DNA from: Cantharellus purpuraceus
Taxonomy: Eukaryota > Basidiomycota > Agaricomycetes > Cantharellales > Hydnaceae
Direction: 5' to 3'
Assembly (NCBI GenBank): GCA_025174535.1
Contig: JALBUN010000023.1
Coordinates: 248,001-312,000, forward strand
DNA length: 64,000 nt
The notes below the pieces were generated by a model, which saw only the letters and a program-made list of their open reading frames with translations, ran no database searches and was not told where the DNA came from. Made by a program: the position numbers and the translations under genes. Positions 32,821 through 44,479 of the stretch are shown piece by piece. How positions within the stretch are numbered: position 1 is the first letter of the stretch; the number at the start of each line of letters is the position of its first letter.

Positions 32821-34319
32821 ACAACCCATTCTCCTGGTCATCAAAACGGAAATATTTCCACAGGTGTCTAGGAGGATGAGTGTAACTCCAATCCTTGTCG
32901 TTCTCATAATCTCGGGCAGATGTTCCGATCTGTCCAGTCATATAACACAATATTACGGTTAAAAAAGCACCATACCTTACCTGGCCTGTTTCAGCTATGG
33001 CGACAGACAAGATGAGCGTGATATCTCCCAAGCAAGTGAAGCACCCACTTGATCCCATCTGTCCGAGGAGCCTCACATCGGCAGCAACAAGTTTATCACC
33101 AGTTTCTTCAGACAGTGCCGATCCTGCAAACATAACAGCTTTCATCTTGCGCAATAATTGCATTCCTTCTTCACTCTCAGAAAGGAAGGTGAGGATAAGA
33201 GGAACGGCATAGACAGCTTCAGCATCACAGTCTGGGTTTCTGAGAAGCGACAGAATGTTGGTCAACATCATGGGAATAAGCTGTATTGTTTTTCTTTAGC
33301 AGAGGGCAGTGAGCGCCTCATAAACTTGAATCTTACAGCTGCTGGGTAGAGATAAATGGGATGTCCAGAATGGAACGCACGATATAAATTAGAATGTCCG
33401 TGGTTCTGTTTCAAACAAGGCGACATTCAGCGACGCTTGGGAGAACTTCATAGATCAGAGTTACATGATACAGTGGCAAGGTGGTGAATGAGCGATACCC
33501 AAGGTGTTGTGAATAATTCGCAATCCCTGCATTGTGGTTGATCGGCATGAGCTGGAAGAACAGCGGCGAAAATTGTACATGGTCTATGTGAATGAGGTAG
33601 CCAAGCATACCTTTGGGTAGCCCGTTGAACCCGAAGAGTGAATGATCACGAATGGAAGGTCGGTCTCCTGTGAAAAATCAAGTAGATATTCCCAACAGAG
33701 AGTCCAGTTTCTTTCTCTAGCAACAGGATCATATATGTCTTCTGAAGGCTGTAAGATAATTTTGGGTGATCCCAAGTCCGGAGGGGTCGTAGACAGCGCA
33801 GCTTCTATGATGTTGAGTAAAGACCCAGAGACAATGACACTTTCAGCCTGAGTTTCTTTCAAAAGATAAGCCAATGCAGGCGGAGAGTTGTTCAGGCCAT
33901 TCAAACAAGATGTTCAAAAAATATTATATTGGCGTGAGCGACGATTCACCCACGAGAGGAGCAATATGCAATAACCCAGTCTCAAAAGTGCAAGTTCATT
34001 CACAACATAGTCGAAACCGCTCTGACAGAGAAAGCCAACGACGAGACGAGACAAGTGATCACCTCTTGCACGGCCTGGAAGCAGACCGGAATCAACATAA
34101 TGCTTCGCGAGAAGGCTTGCGGCCACGTCCAGCTCCCTGTAAGTATACTTTGTGTACTGCGAGTGGATCAGGTAAAGAAATACAACCATATTCCGCCAAA
34201 ATAACTACCTTGAGAGCTTTGTCAGGAACCCCGAGTACAAATTGTCTGGGCCCTGTCTGACTCGTTCGTACCAAAGATGATTGATAGAGTAACATGAAGC
34301 CATCTCGGAGACGTTCCAT
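32821..34319 (-). pseudogene. Adenylate-forming (NRPS-like) reductase, N-terminal fragment
   Basis: Exons on the minus strand encode an AMP-binding domain. They include Thr-Tyr-Arg-Glu-Leu-Asp (near 34170), a Val-Asn-Glu-Leu-Ala-Leu-Leu-Arg-Leu-Gly-Tyr stretch, the core A3 motif Ile-His-Ser-Ser-Gly-Ser-Thr-Gly-Tyr-Pro-Lys (near 33625), Thr-Leu-Pro-Leu-Tyr-His (33470), and Met-Phe-Ala-Gly-Ser-Ala-Leu-Ser (33130). Fungal enzymes of this family activate carboxylic acids as adenylates and reduce them. The start at 34319 is the first Met of the conserved N-terminal stretch. Frameshifts remain between exons, and the family F LTR cuts the gene after Glu-Asn-Gly-Leu, so thiolation and reductase domains are missing here. 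A related C-terminal fragment lies at 38651-39915. Confidence 0.75.
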
Positions 34320-34961
34320 AGTGTCCCCTGGTCGATTATTTAGGTACCATGACACTAACTAGCACATGTACCCTGTGACCTAATAGACAGTAGAAGAACC
34401 AATGAATATCAACCAGAACTGGCAGCAGCGGTCCGTTCCAGCCGTCAGTCATCCAAGACGTAAACTCCAGATTGCCCGCGTGACGCGTCACTTTCGTTGC
34501 CCGTCGATGATGTGATAGTGAGCATTAGTGGTTATGCGTTCGACCCCGGTAGTTGCCTGTACGCATCGAGTCTAATCACGGACATGTGGGATGGGGTGGG
34601 TCCACACCGGAAAGGTGGGTGTGCTCTACTTGAGTCGGTTTTTTTTCTCCAAAAATACTAAAAAGCACGGTCCTTGAACACATAGGATACTGAAGCAGTG
34701 GAAGGGGCACTAGTAATTCCTCTCCCAAGAAAAAAAAATACAGAAAGGCTTCAACAGACACAGAGTCCTCCCGATGTGTTTAATTACATATGAGCTGTAG
34801 TCCCTTGACCAACGTCTTGATTATATATGAGCTGTAGCCCCTTTCAGGCAATTATTTACGCAGCACCCATCGAAGTAAAGTTCGTTCTTGCCCATTGTCT
34901 GCTGTAATATGAAGTCTGCAAGTTTGGCCCATGGACTAGACACAGCTAGACGCTGAGATGC
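34320..34961. other. Intergenic, no gene recognised
   Basis: No convincing coding frame. A 14-bp stretch (TATGAGCTGTAG..CCC) occurs twice near 34790 and 34826. Otherwise I see nothing. Confidence 0.5.
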
Positions 34962-37242
34962 AAAAGTCTACCGAACAGGTATACTATTTAGCTTTCAGTA
35001 ACCCCATGGAATATTCCATCTGTTTGTAAAGAACCTGCGAGTAGAATTTCAACGTCCATCTGGGGTCAGTGTGAGGCATCTAAAAGAAATGATCTAGACC
35101 ATGCATAGTGAATAGTGAGCGACGTCATAGCGGTGTCATGACAGGTGTGAAGGTCGGCTGAATACACCCAACAGCACAACGACGACATGCTGGCTTAAGC
35201 AAATCGTTCAAGCTCTTTGACGGCACTAGTAAGGCTGCAACAGTGAGTTTCTCCTCAAGGTCGTCCCAAAAACACTAAGGCAGTCCTCGGTGCCAGGTGG
35301 TATTTTGCCGCGTTTTCAGTGTTGCCATGTCAGCACACCGGTTTGTGCCATACACTGGAGGGATCCGGGTGTCATCCCAGATCGATGTGAATGTATGTTC
35401 GCTTTGGTACTCTCCTGACGCCCATTGATGTACCTCATACCTTCGGCCTATATTTAAGACCTTAAATCACGCCATCCGTGAATGCTCACCACCACGCTGG
35501 CCGAGTCATCGAGAGGTCGATAAGGTCTTTCGATGTTTCACGTCCAAGTTGCCATGCAATGCAAGCGAGACTTGCGACACCTGCTGTCAACACCTTGCAT
35601 TCATTCTATCGAACATCGTTTCGCTCCACCTCACTGCTGTCTCGACCCTGCGTAAAACCATACTCAGTTCAGTATAAGTCTACTCAGAGTCATGCCCGAC
35701 AGTGAGGTCACACGAAATATTGATGTCAAGCCCTTGAGTTTTGAAGTGGGTCATTGGGAGCCACTGTATCACGGAGCACCCTCTTGAAATGATCCACGAA
35801 CAGGTGCAATGGACTTGAGGTGAGGTTCCGGTAAAGCAATAAATTCTTTCAACGAGCTACCTCACTGCTTCGCCCGACCGCCTCCAGACCACTAACTCCC
35901 TCGTCGGGGTCTCAGCAGCCCGTCTCGTCATGTCACTATCGCTATACTCGACAGTGACTGTCTGAGAGACCATTATGTTGATAGATTCTCGTTGAGGGAA
36001 CTCAGTCATTACTATCGTCGACGGGGGATTGAAATCACGATCCCCCGATGTGCTCGTCGATAGCCCGAGTCCAGCCTGTTCGCATTTAGCATCCCTTATA
36101 CAATTTATACAGACCCATACGTACCCTAACGATAATCATTGAGAACGTGATCCCCTAAACACGTCAACAACCCAGAGTCAGCAAGCACCTTGTTGACTAA
36201 CAAACACATACAATAATTGGGACCAATATATCAAACCCTAGTGGACGGTTGCTCATCATCAGACAATGCGTCAGGAAAGCTGAAAGCCATTTCATACCGA
36301 TATATTGCACGTCACTGTATGCCAGGTACGTTGCAAGCGATACCACAAGCGCCGTCGAATAAATCGCGCCACTCTCCAGCAGAATCGCAATCACAGGCCG
36401 CAGCGAGTGGCCCCTGTTCTCGGGCGCAATCCGGACATGTACCCGCCAGATCCTGTACCTATAGCCCGTGTCCTGTTAGCATATGTCGACAGAGGTGGGA
36501 GTAATGTTACATACACGATCATGAAGGTGTCATAGATGTTCTGTATCAACGATGACATGAAGAATACGGCTGCGCAGCCGGCCAGACTGGGCGCAGAGAC
36601 CTGCCAGATCGTTCATGTTGATTCAGATATGCCCAGTGGTCAGACTCACCCCTAAAGCTGTTCTGCTATTTATCACCTCAATCGCGATGCCCGACGCTAG
36701 AGCGGTCACAAAGGATGAAAGGTTAAAAGTTTAATACCAATACAGGCTGTACGTACTGATACTACCACACAGCAGGACCATGGGTGGGACAATTGTCCTT
36801 CTATCGTGACCTGAAGCAACATTAGCACGCGACAGAGTGGATGTCATCAAGGAGGCACACCCCAGACTATGTACACTCTGTATATCTATACATCGCAAGT
36901 AAGTCCTTCGAATTTTGAACATGACTTATTAAATAACGCACAGACAATGAATCTGCGACAGCTGTCAGAGTGATATACACTCCAGTGCGTGTCACCTGCA
37001 GCTCGTGTCGCACAGCATCCCTAAAGCAGCCGGCAGGACACATACCTGTTTCCTATGAGAGGGCTGCGTGTGAGTTGCGATTGAGGGTTGGATAAATGCA
37101 ACATACCAGTTATTCACCGACAACAAGGAGGCGAAGAAGGCGTTAGGGTCCTGCGAATACTCTGGCAGTGAACCAATGAGTCCCCCTGAGATAAATGTGA
37201 GTCAAGTGAGTGAAGGGCCAATAGATGGCGTACCCATGGCCA
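34962..37242. repeat. Segmental duplication, copy 1
   Basis: About 2.28 kb is repeated in direct orientation at 61720-64000 with a constant offset of 26,758 bp and few differences. The left limit coincides with the outer edge of a copia LTR in copy 2. The right limit is set only by the window end. The first 1.2 kb (34962-36190) shows no gene: a 75-codon frame at 35478 is interrupted by a stop in copy 2. Confidence 0.9.
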
Positions 37243-37560
37243 TACTGACGCTTAAAGAGTAGTGGATAACAACGAATATCCACTGAAAGCAAAGACTGAA
37301 CAACTGGATAACAGTTTAACAACACCTTGGAACCTACCATCAGGAGTGCCGTTATAAGAAAAGGGCGGCTGACACCCTCTGAACGTTGTCTTAAGACATG
37401 TAAGCTATAAATGTCTATAGCCGTGAAGATGGAGTGGCTCACCTGTAGAGTATAAAATAAGAGCAAATCAGGAACATCGCCTGCATGTGCACAAGATGTC
37501 AGTGGCACATAGGACATGGGTGGCACAGATGCCATAATCCGTGCTTGCCTGATATGCTCC
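36190..37560 (-). CDS. Multi-exon integral membrane protein (expanded basidiomycete multi-TM type), copy 1
   Basis: Exons on the minus strand, boundaries approximate. Around 37430-37370 a hydrophobic helix is followed by Leu-His-Val-Leu-Arg-Gln-Arg-Ser-Glu-Gly-Val. Near 37190-37090 comes Gly-Gly-Leu-Ile-Gly-Ser-Leu-Pro and Asn-Ala-Phe-Phe-Ala-Ser-Leu-Leu. Near 36790 there is Val-Pro-Pro-Met-Val-Leu-Leu-Cys-Gly-Ser. Near 36480 is Tyr-Arg-Ile-Trp-Arg-Val-His-Val-Arg-Ile-Ala-Pro-Glu-Asn, then Ile-Ala-Ile-Leu-Leu-Glu-Ser-Gly-Ala and a last membrane helix ending near 36197. Introns begin GTACGT or GTATGT and end AG. Agaricomycete genomes carry many such roughly 300-residue, about seven-helix proteins of unknown role. 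The start and some exons are uncertain. Confidence 0.6.
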
Positions 37561-37562
37561 AA

Positions 37563-38427
37563 AGAGAACCGACTGGGATATGAAACCGATTATAACGGCG
37601 ACGAGAACGCTCAACATTTTGAGTTAGGAGAGACAGAGGGAAGGGAGTGTGTTCGATGGACTCGGACCCTCATTTTCTCCCTAGCCCAGCACTTATATAG
37701 CCTTTCAGAGATGGATTCCTGGGCTATTTCCCATGTACTAAGGGTGTCCCCAGATCTCCACAGCGTGCTAGAAGCTGGAAATCAATGTACGAAGCACGAA
37801 GCATGCGTGATTTCTGATTACCCTCACCTCGGCTCGGTTGAGTGTTTGCATTACTAACTAATTGGGATTTGCGTGTACGAGTAAGCAAATACAAACCTGC
37901 AGCCAAGTAAATACAAGATACACACCTGACAAAAATCTGATAACGTGCTCTAGAGACCTGCTGCAGTTTATGCCTCGGCACAAAGGGAACTCGAGCTTCA
38001 ACTCTGTGCTTCTCCCGCTTTCTGAAGACTATGCAGCGCAACCCTAACTCTGTATTGCGTCTCCCATGCCTAGTTCCCTCTTTCCAGATAAATGCCAGGC
38101 CACCCCACCTGGCTCGGAGCAGGTCCATAAGATTGTCGCAATGCCATAGGTAATATATCGAGGAAGCTATATTCACCCGGCAGGACAAGGGGAGACGACG
38201 AGCTTCGGTAGTTCGCATCAGACCATGTCAAAGGGACTTACTATTACTGACTGAATACCGGGGAGCCCAAATTACATTAAGGCGTTGAACAATATAAAAT
38301 GCCTTTTCGAATACCGCATTAGAAGTCTCGTATCGGTTCGCTTCGTGGCCCTTGATAATGGTCACAAATTCTAATGCGATCTGGGAATGAATCTTTTGGT
38401 AGTAGGAACAGTGTGCCACCTGATCTG
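37563..38427. other. No recognised gene
   Basis: Minus-strand frames of 77 and 164 codons exist (38461-38228 and 38218-37724), but neither shows a motif I recognise. They could be exons of an unknown gene. Confidence 0.4.
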
Positions 38428-38640
38428 CTGTACAGAGAACCACAGAACGGAAAGCCACCAACCTGGCTGACAGGGTGTGATTACGAGGACAACGGACGAT
38501 TCACGAAGATAACTCGTGGCGTAAACATCCCTTACCCGCTGTACAGAGAACCACAGAACGGAAAGTCACCAACCTGGCTGACAGGCTGTGGTTACGAGGA
38601 CAACGGATGGTTCATGAAGATATCCCGTGGCGTAAGCATC
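38428..38640 (+). repeat. 111-bp tandem repeat, about two units
   Basis: Units start at 38428 and 38539 (CTGTACAGAGAACC). The 111-bp period equals 37 codons and stays open on the plus strand (38374-38646). However, most differences between units change the residue, so coding is doubtful. Confidence 0.75.
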
Positions 38641-38650
38641 ACCTAGCTGT

Positions 38651-39915
38651 TTAAAGCATCGACTGTGGTGGGCTAATTGTGGTGAAATCTTTGATGGCCA
38701 GAAGTGAAGCGTTGGTGGGTCCACATGCACCAGTGACAATTATATCGTGCTGTGTCATCAATTCATCCATGGTGGGACAGCGATATCTCAGTGAGCGAGC
38801 ACATTCTTGAAGCTTGCAAGTGACAGCCGACACCATGTCGAGTTTCGCCCGGTTCCCTCTTCGTATACAAAAGTGAAGTCTTACGGCCCATTGTAGTGAG
38901 AGCCTCATATATCGCCTCTGCAATTGCTTGATTTGCCTTGGGAATATCGCCACCAGCTTCTGAGAATCTATAGTAGTGGTGATACGTATCCTAAGGAGAG
39001 GCGTCCGAGGCACAAGCAATATCATGAAGATGCATACGCCCACTGCATTAGGTCTTTGAGAGAAGCTTCCTTCTGCAAAGCAATATGTGCGCTGTAGCGT
39101 GAGGAGCACTGGTTGTACTAGAATAGCAGCTGCAAGTAAACACATCCTTGTCTTACAGAACACGAGCTTGGAAGAAATATGGGATGGTGCAGAAAGAGTG
39201 GAACCAATTCCGAACTCTTTCTCCAATGATCTCCTAGATGATTTCATAGACTAAAGTCCTGCCTTGCCCTGGTGTTGTGATGCGCCTCTTCAAAGTAGCA
39301 ACATCCGACTCTCCTTCCAGACATCAATACATATCCTCGATTACCCTCTCGAACGTTGTATACGTGCGTGCCCGGATTGGTGTACCGTACGGAAGAAACA
39401 CGATAGCTTCGCGGCTGCAAGCGCAGGGGCGATGAGGGTGAGGAGTTCCTCGGAAGTCTTGTCCTTTCTCCGAATAAGTGCACCGACTTGAGCTCTTCCA
39501 GAACCAAATATCATAGCATCAGAGATGTATGGCGACTGGCCTCTTAGACAAAGCTCCATTGGGACTGGATTCATTTTCTCCCCATTGATCTACATCAATG
39601 TTGCTCTGATGAGAAACTGGAAGGGAGCTGGTATACGCTACATACCATGACGAGAGTGTCGTCCAAACGTCCTAATTGCATTCCTTCTTCACTCTCAGAA
39701 AGGAAGGTGAGGATAAGAGGAACGGCATAGACAGCTTCAGCATCACAGTCTGGGTTTCTGAGAAGCGACAGAATGTTGGTCAACGGCATGGTAGCTGTAT
39801 TGGCAGAGGGCAATGAGCGCCTCATAAACTTGAATCTTACAGCTGCTGGGTAGAGATAAATGGTATGTCCAGAATGAAAACGCACGATATAAATTGGAAT
39901 GTCCGTGGTTCTGTT
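38651..39915 (-). pseudogene. Adenylate-forming reductase, internal and C-terminal fragment
   Basis: On the minus strand, 39885-39660 repeats part of the AMP-binding region (Tyr-Leu-Tyr-Pro-Ala-Ala-Val, then Asn-Pro-Asp-Cys-Asp-Ala-Glu). It then jumps directly to Gly-Arg-Leu-Asp-Asp-Thr-Leu-Val-Met, the C-terminal AMP-binding subdomain. Near 39570-39450 follow Asn-Pro-Val-Pro-Met-Glu-Leu and Ser-Pro-Tyr-Ile-Ser-Asp-Ala-Met-Ile-Phe-Gly. Towards 38730 a Ile-Ile-Val-Thr-Gly-Ala motif suggests the start of the NAD-binding reductase domain. It lacks the N-terminus, has an internal deletion, and carries stops, so it is a relic paralogue of 32821-34319. Confidence 0.7.
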
Positions 39916-41011
39916 TCGCCCACCACGTTGTCCTAACGGGTCTCGGCCCTTGTTGGGGCTAGCCGCTTCATTTGGCTATGGACGCCACCGCGCCTTACTC
40001 CGTGATTCGAGAATATCCAGTATCGGGATCCGTTACATACGACCAAGGGGTGGGTACTACGGCACGTTGGCACGGCATTGATGGTCCTCGCTCGCTGACT
40101 AAAACACCACAGGCAGGTCTCTCAACTTACGTGAAGGGTACGTAGCGTAGCACCGTCGTCTGCATCAGTGCATTAAATCCAGCGCGCCGAGTCCAATATA
40201 AAGGACCCCGGGACGCTCAGTGTCGTCGATGAGATGGTGTCTGTTCCATGCCGACTGGGGCCCGGTGTGGGAGTGGACGCGGAGCCCGCCAGGAAAGCAA
40301 CACTCGATGCGGCGGCTCTTTATACCTAATGGCGATGAGCGGTTCGGTCTACATGTGCTCCTGGACTGGCTGTGATCAGTGGCAATTCTAGGGCTGACAG
40401 GACTCTTTCTCCCTTAGTCGGTGCATGAGTGCATTATTCACACACACTTATAGCATCTATGGGATTCGAAAGACCCAGTAACGATATCCGCAGGCTATCT
40501 GAGACATCTGTATACTCCCAGTTAGCCATGGGTTTAAAGCCCCGTATTGGAAGTAATAGCCCTAGAATCGATGTACGTGAAGCTCAAGATAGGTTTTGAA
40601 ATAGTCTCAGCTTATAAACTAATGTCTGCCATGATTTACAAAATAATATAAAAGCCCGTAGGTGTACTCCTCCTGGAAAACTATACCAATAGCCAATGAT
40701 CTAGTACTAATACGAAGGAAATTCTAAGGTATCCAAATACAGACCTTGCCCTACATGACACCGTAGACAATTACTTTTGAAATAGTTTTCTTGGATAATT
40801 TTAAAAACTTTTGTATCGCAATAAAAAGTCTAGTAGTTTCGAATAACGTAGCGTGTTAACAAAGTATAAGCTGATTAGTATATAGGCTGGAGCTAAGGTA
40901 ACGAATGGTACCATATTTATAGTAGTAAAAAGACCAACGGTTTCCCCGATGTATACGATAATAATAACTATTGTTACCAAAAGGTAACATATGTTTTTTA
41001 AAACTGGAAAG
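39916..41011. other. Intergenic, no gene recognised
   Basis: Mixed composition to about 40500, then AT-rich. No gene, RNA or repeat recognised. Confidence 0.5.
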
Positions 41012-41868
41012 TCAGTCTATAATGTCCTGAACCGGTTTTCCAAATATTTTGAAGAGTTCATTGTCTCGTTCTTTTGTAGACTTCCTATCGCTATACACAT
41101 CCCAAGCTGTTACAACAAAGTTAAATCTACCGTGCTTGTCATCAACAGTACTTCCCAGTCCAACCCATGGTATTCCTGTATGCTGTGCTATATAGATTAT
41201 AGAACGTAATAATCTACTTTCTTTTCCATTTGGTTCAAGTACTCCTGGATCCAGCCTAGAAACTATTCTTATGACTTCATCCATATCTTCTACTATTATT
41301 CCTTTAGACTCCTTCCCTATCATATCGTTGTATGGTACAAAGATTCTAAATACCACTTCAATTTACAAAGTTGCTATGGATATGAGTCAGACTTATAACA
41401 CAATCTCACAGTATATGATTGTTAGAAATTCCAAGGACACCATTTCCTATCTCTTCAGTACCCTCCACTATCTTACCTTCTCTTCTATATATGAAGGATC
41501 CTTGTTGTTACTTAGTGGAGATGATGTTCTTCTGGCAAACCTGTAGAGCGACCAGTAATGGCCTATTGCTATTATTCCGTCTACATGAGATTGCATTGAC
41601 CTGGAGAAAACATATTTTGCTTGGTTTGTGAGCTGGAAAAAAGTTCTAGTTTTTTCTACTTTAACCCTATTCTCAGTCTATTTGGGTTTCAGAGGCTTCA
41701 CTTCTACCATGACTATTATCCTATTTTTGAGACACACAGTATTATTACAAGGAACATGAAGTGTTAATGAGATACTTGGGCCATTATTTTCAGTTCTTCT
41801 ATATATTATACAGAAGTCAGGGATTTGAGAAGATCTCCTCTGTCCATCATCATTGCTTATTACAGTTC
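41012..41868 (-). pseudogene. Decayed gene, possibly PD-(D/E)XK nuclease-like
   Basis: Minus-strand reading gives Ile-Pro-Asp-Phe-Cys-Ile-Ile-Tyr (near 41815), about 30 residues, then Ile-Val-Met-Val-Glu-Val-Lys-Pro (near 41700). This Asp..Glu-X-Lys arrangement is typical of PD-(D/E)XK folds. Further down come Asn-Gln-Ala-Lys-Tyr-Val-Phe, Gly-His-Tyr-Trp-Ser-Leu-Tyr-Arg-Phe (41560) and an open frame of 114 codons (41356-41012). Several stops and shifts separate these parts. A family A element cuts the upstream end at 41869. The nuclease reading rests on one motif only. Confidence 0.4.
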
Positions 41869-43117
41869 TGTTACACACTAGGTCCGAATGGGGGTTGGAG
41901 ATTGGGTTGGAGGTTGGGTTGGAGTTGGAGAGGGAATTGGGGTATGTCATGGGGGTTGGAATGGACTTGGCTTCAGCTTATGTGCTGTGCCCTCACTAAT
42001 ACCGGTGTCCGAGATTTCGGAGATGGAGTATGACTTAGATAGTTAGGATTGGACTCAGGAACTAGGCGTAATTCAATATTTGAACTGGGGATGAAGTCCC
42101 CAGTCAGGCAACTTAAATACATATTTGAAATCTAATAATAATTACTCTGGTGATGGGTCTCTGAGGCCAACGGCCTTACATGAGTATGTCCAAGTCCGAT
42201 GGGGATGGATGTCTGGGTTCCTATGGTGATGCTGATGCATCAATCGGAACTGGACATGGATGGGTGAGATTTGGTGGTGACAATCGGACAGATAAATGGA
42301 GACGTGATGGTTTCCAAATGGAGTATAGATTTCATATGCACAAGGATCTGAGTGGATCGGATGGGGATCTGGGCATTAATGAATATAGTCATAACAGTAT
42401 CTCTCCATTTAAGGCTGAGCCCCTGAGGCCTCATGTCCATGGATTGAATAGGTGAGACGGTTAGGCACAGTCAGAGTTATACTGGGGGTCTGGAGACATA
42501 TAAAAGGAGGGGCATGATTGAGGTCTTATCCTCAACGATGTCAAATCCTTTGGCAAACATGAGTGTGGCTGAGCTGGAGCAGTTGCTCCTGGCCTGACAG
42601 AAGGAAGAGGAAGAGGAGCAGAGATGGAAGGAGGAGGAGGAGGAGGAGGAGGAGGCAGAATGGAGACGGAAGGAGGAGGAGGAGGCAGAACGGAGACGGA
42701 AGGTGGAGGAGGAGGTGGAATGGAGATGGAAGGAGGAGGAGGAGGTGGGACGGAGACGGAAGGAGGAGGAGGAGTGGAGATGGAAGGAGGAGGTGGAGGC
42801 AGAATGGAGAAGGAAGGAGGAAGAAGTGAAAGCTGAGCAAGCCTGCAGGGTCAGGGAGCTTGCGGCCGCAATGGAGGCCGCAAGGTTGAAGGAAGTGGAA
42901 GAGCAGGTGCACGAGCTCGAAGCTGCCATGGAGGTAGAGGAGGAGGTGACTGGGGCAGGGGCGATTAGTCACTCAGGGAGCCCGAGTGTGCCAATACAGG
43001 TGGGAACCCCCAAGGTTGCCATTATCTCAATCACACGGATGGAGTTGACCTGTCTGACAACTGTCCCTCCAGTGGATTCACCGTTACATCTGTGGTCATG
43101 GCCGTTATTTGCAGTGG
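41869..43117 (-). mobile_element. Family A chromovirus copy A5, 3' end only
   Basis: 3' LTR 41869-42396, then the purine tract and the start of the opposite-strand accessory gene. It is truncated at 43117 by a C2 LTR. No pol is present. Confidence 0.88.
42537..43117 (+). pseudogene. Opposite-strand accessory gene of A5, N-terminal part
   Basis: A TATAAAAGG box near 42498 precedes the ATG at 42537. The Glu/Lys/Arg coiled coil is longer than in A1 because GAG/GGAG repeats expanded (42610-42830). It is followed by Val-Arg-Glu-Leu-Ala-Ala-Ala-Met-Glu and the Ser-Pro-Ser-Val-Pro-Ile segment. A TGA replaces CGA at about codon 20 (42595), as in A2. The C2 LTR removes the rest, including the cysteine array. 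Confidence 0.75.
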
Positions 43118-43921
43118 TGTATGGGAACTGGTTTTCCCTTAAAAGATCTTGTTTAAAGTCCCAAAACTGTACAATTTCACTTCATGGCCTCAAAATATCA
43201 GCATATATGTGCTACTTTCTCTTGATTCAGGGCCATTCAAATATTCTCTATTTTTTCATATTTTTTCGGGAATTTTCCATGCAGAAATGAGTCCACAACC
43301 TTGTTGTTCTGCTGGGCGAAGTTTTGGGACCCACATGGACCCACAAACCTTCGCAGATGTCAGCAGCTTTAAAGTCAGCTGGAGTCACCCGGACAACTGA
43401 CTCATTTTCAATCACATGACTCATTTCAATCTCCGACTCAATCTGGCCACCACTGCCAGTAAATGCTCAATATCTTCACAACCACTGCACCTCCTGACTC
43501 CATTTTCAGTGGAGAGTTCAATAGAAGCTGTGCCTACCCATAGCTGTGCTGATCAGCCCGGGAAACAAAGTATTGACCAAGTTATTTGAGTAATGGTGAC
43601 TCATGCAATGACTCCTGCCATGACTCATGCTATGACTCCTTCCATGACTCATACCATGACTCCTGTGATTACTCATACTATAACTCCTGCTCTGAGTCAC
43701 ACTATGACTCCATCCATGACTCATGCCATGAGTCAGAGCAAATCCAAGCAGCTCATTGGCTAGGAAACTTCCACCCCCTTCTCACATATTCCACTAGCCT
43801 CCAGTAGTTTCCATCTATTAATAGGTAGAAGTTTCCAGTAGTATTAGTCAGCTCCTGTAAATACAATATAAAATGAGGTCATTCTGCCTCTGAAAGAACA
43901 ACCATTTCTACCCCATCATTT
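43118..43921 (+). mobile_element. C2 LTR, truncated
   Basis: It starts TGTATGGGAACTGG and matches 13210-14010, then stops where the A3 LTR begins. It carries a second TGACTC array (43597-43735). Confidence 0.9.
43597..43735 (+). promoter_or_regulatory. TGACTC / TGAGTCA array, second copy
   Basis: Same motif number and spacing as 13689-13827, with only scattered changes. Confidence 0.55.
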
Positions 43922-44479
43922 TGTTACACACTAGGTCTGATTGGGGGTTGGAGATTGGATCGGAGGTTGGGTCGGAGGTTGGGTCAGGGTCGGAGTATGT
44001 TGTGGGGGTCGGAACGGACTTGGCTTCAGCTTATGTGCTGCGCCCTCACTAATACTGGTGTCCGAGATTTTGGAGATGGAGTACGACTTAGTGAGTTAGG
44101 ATTGGACTTAGGAACTAGGCATGATTCAATATTTGAACTGGGGAATGAAGTCCCCAGTCAGGCAACTTAAATACATATTTGAAATCTAATAATAATTACT
44201 CTGGTGATGGGTCTCCGAGGCCGACGGCCTTACATGAGTATGTCTGAGTCTGACGGGGACAGATGTCCGGGTTCCTATGGTGATGCTGATGCATCAATTG
44301 GAACCAGAGACGGATGGGTGGAATTGGCGGTGACAATCAGACAGGTAAATGGAGACGTAGCGGTTTCCAAATGGAGTATAGATTTCATATGTGCGGGGAT
44401 CTGAGTGGATCGGACGGGGATCTGGACGTTAATGAATATAGTCATAACAGTATCTCTCCATTTAAGGCCGAGCCCCTGA

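Noticed and set aside
34490..34565. GTTCGACCCCGG resembling a tRNA T-loop
   Set aside because: No pairing T stem, D arm or acceptor stem can be drawn around it.
35478..35705. 75-codon frame with a possible mitochondrial-type N-terminus
   Set aside because: In the duplicate at about 62236 the frame has a stop after 13 codons, so it is not maintained.
36020..36070. Short inverted repeat GGGGGATTG..CGATCCCCC
   Set aside because: An imperfect hairpin without flanking duplication or further copies outside the segmental duplication; no element can be supported.
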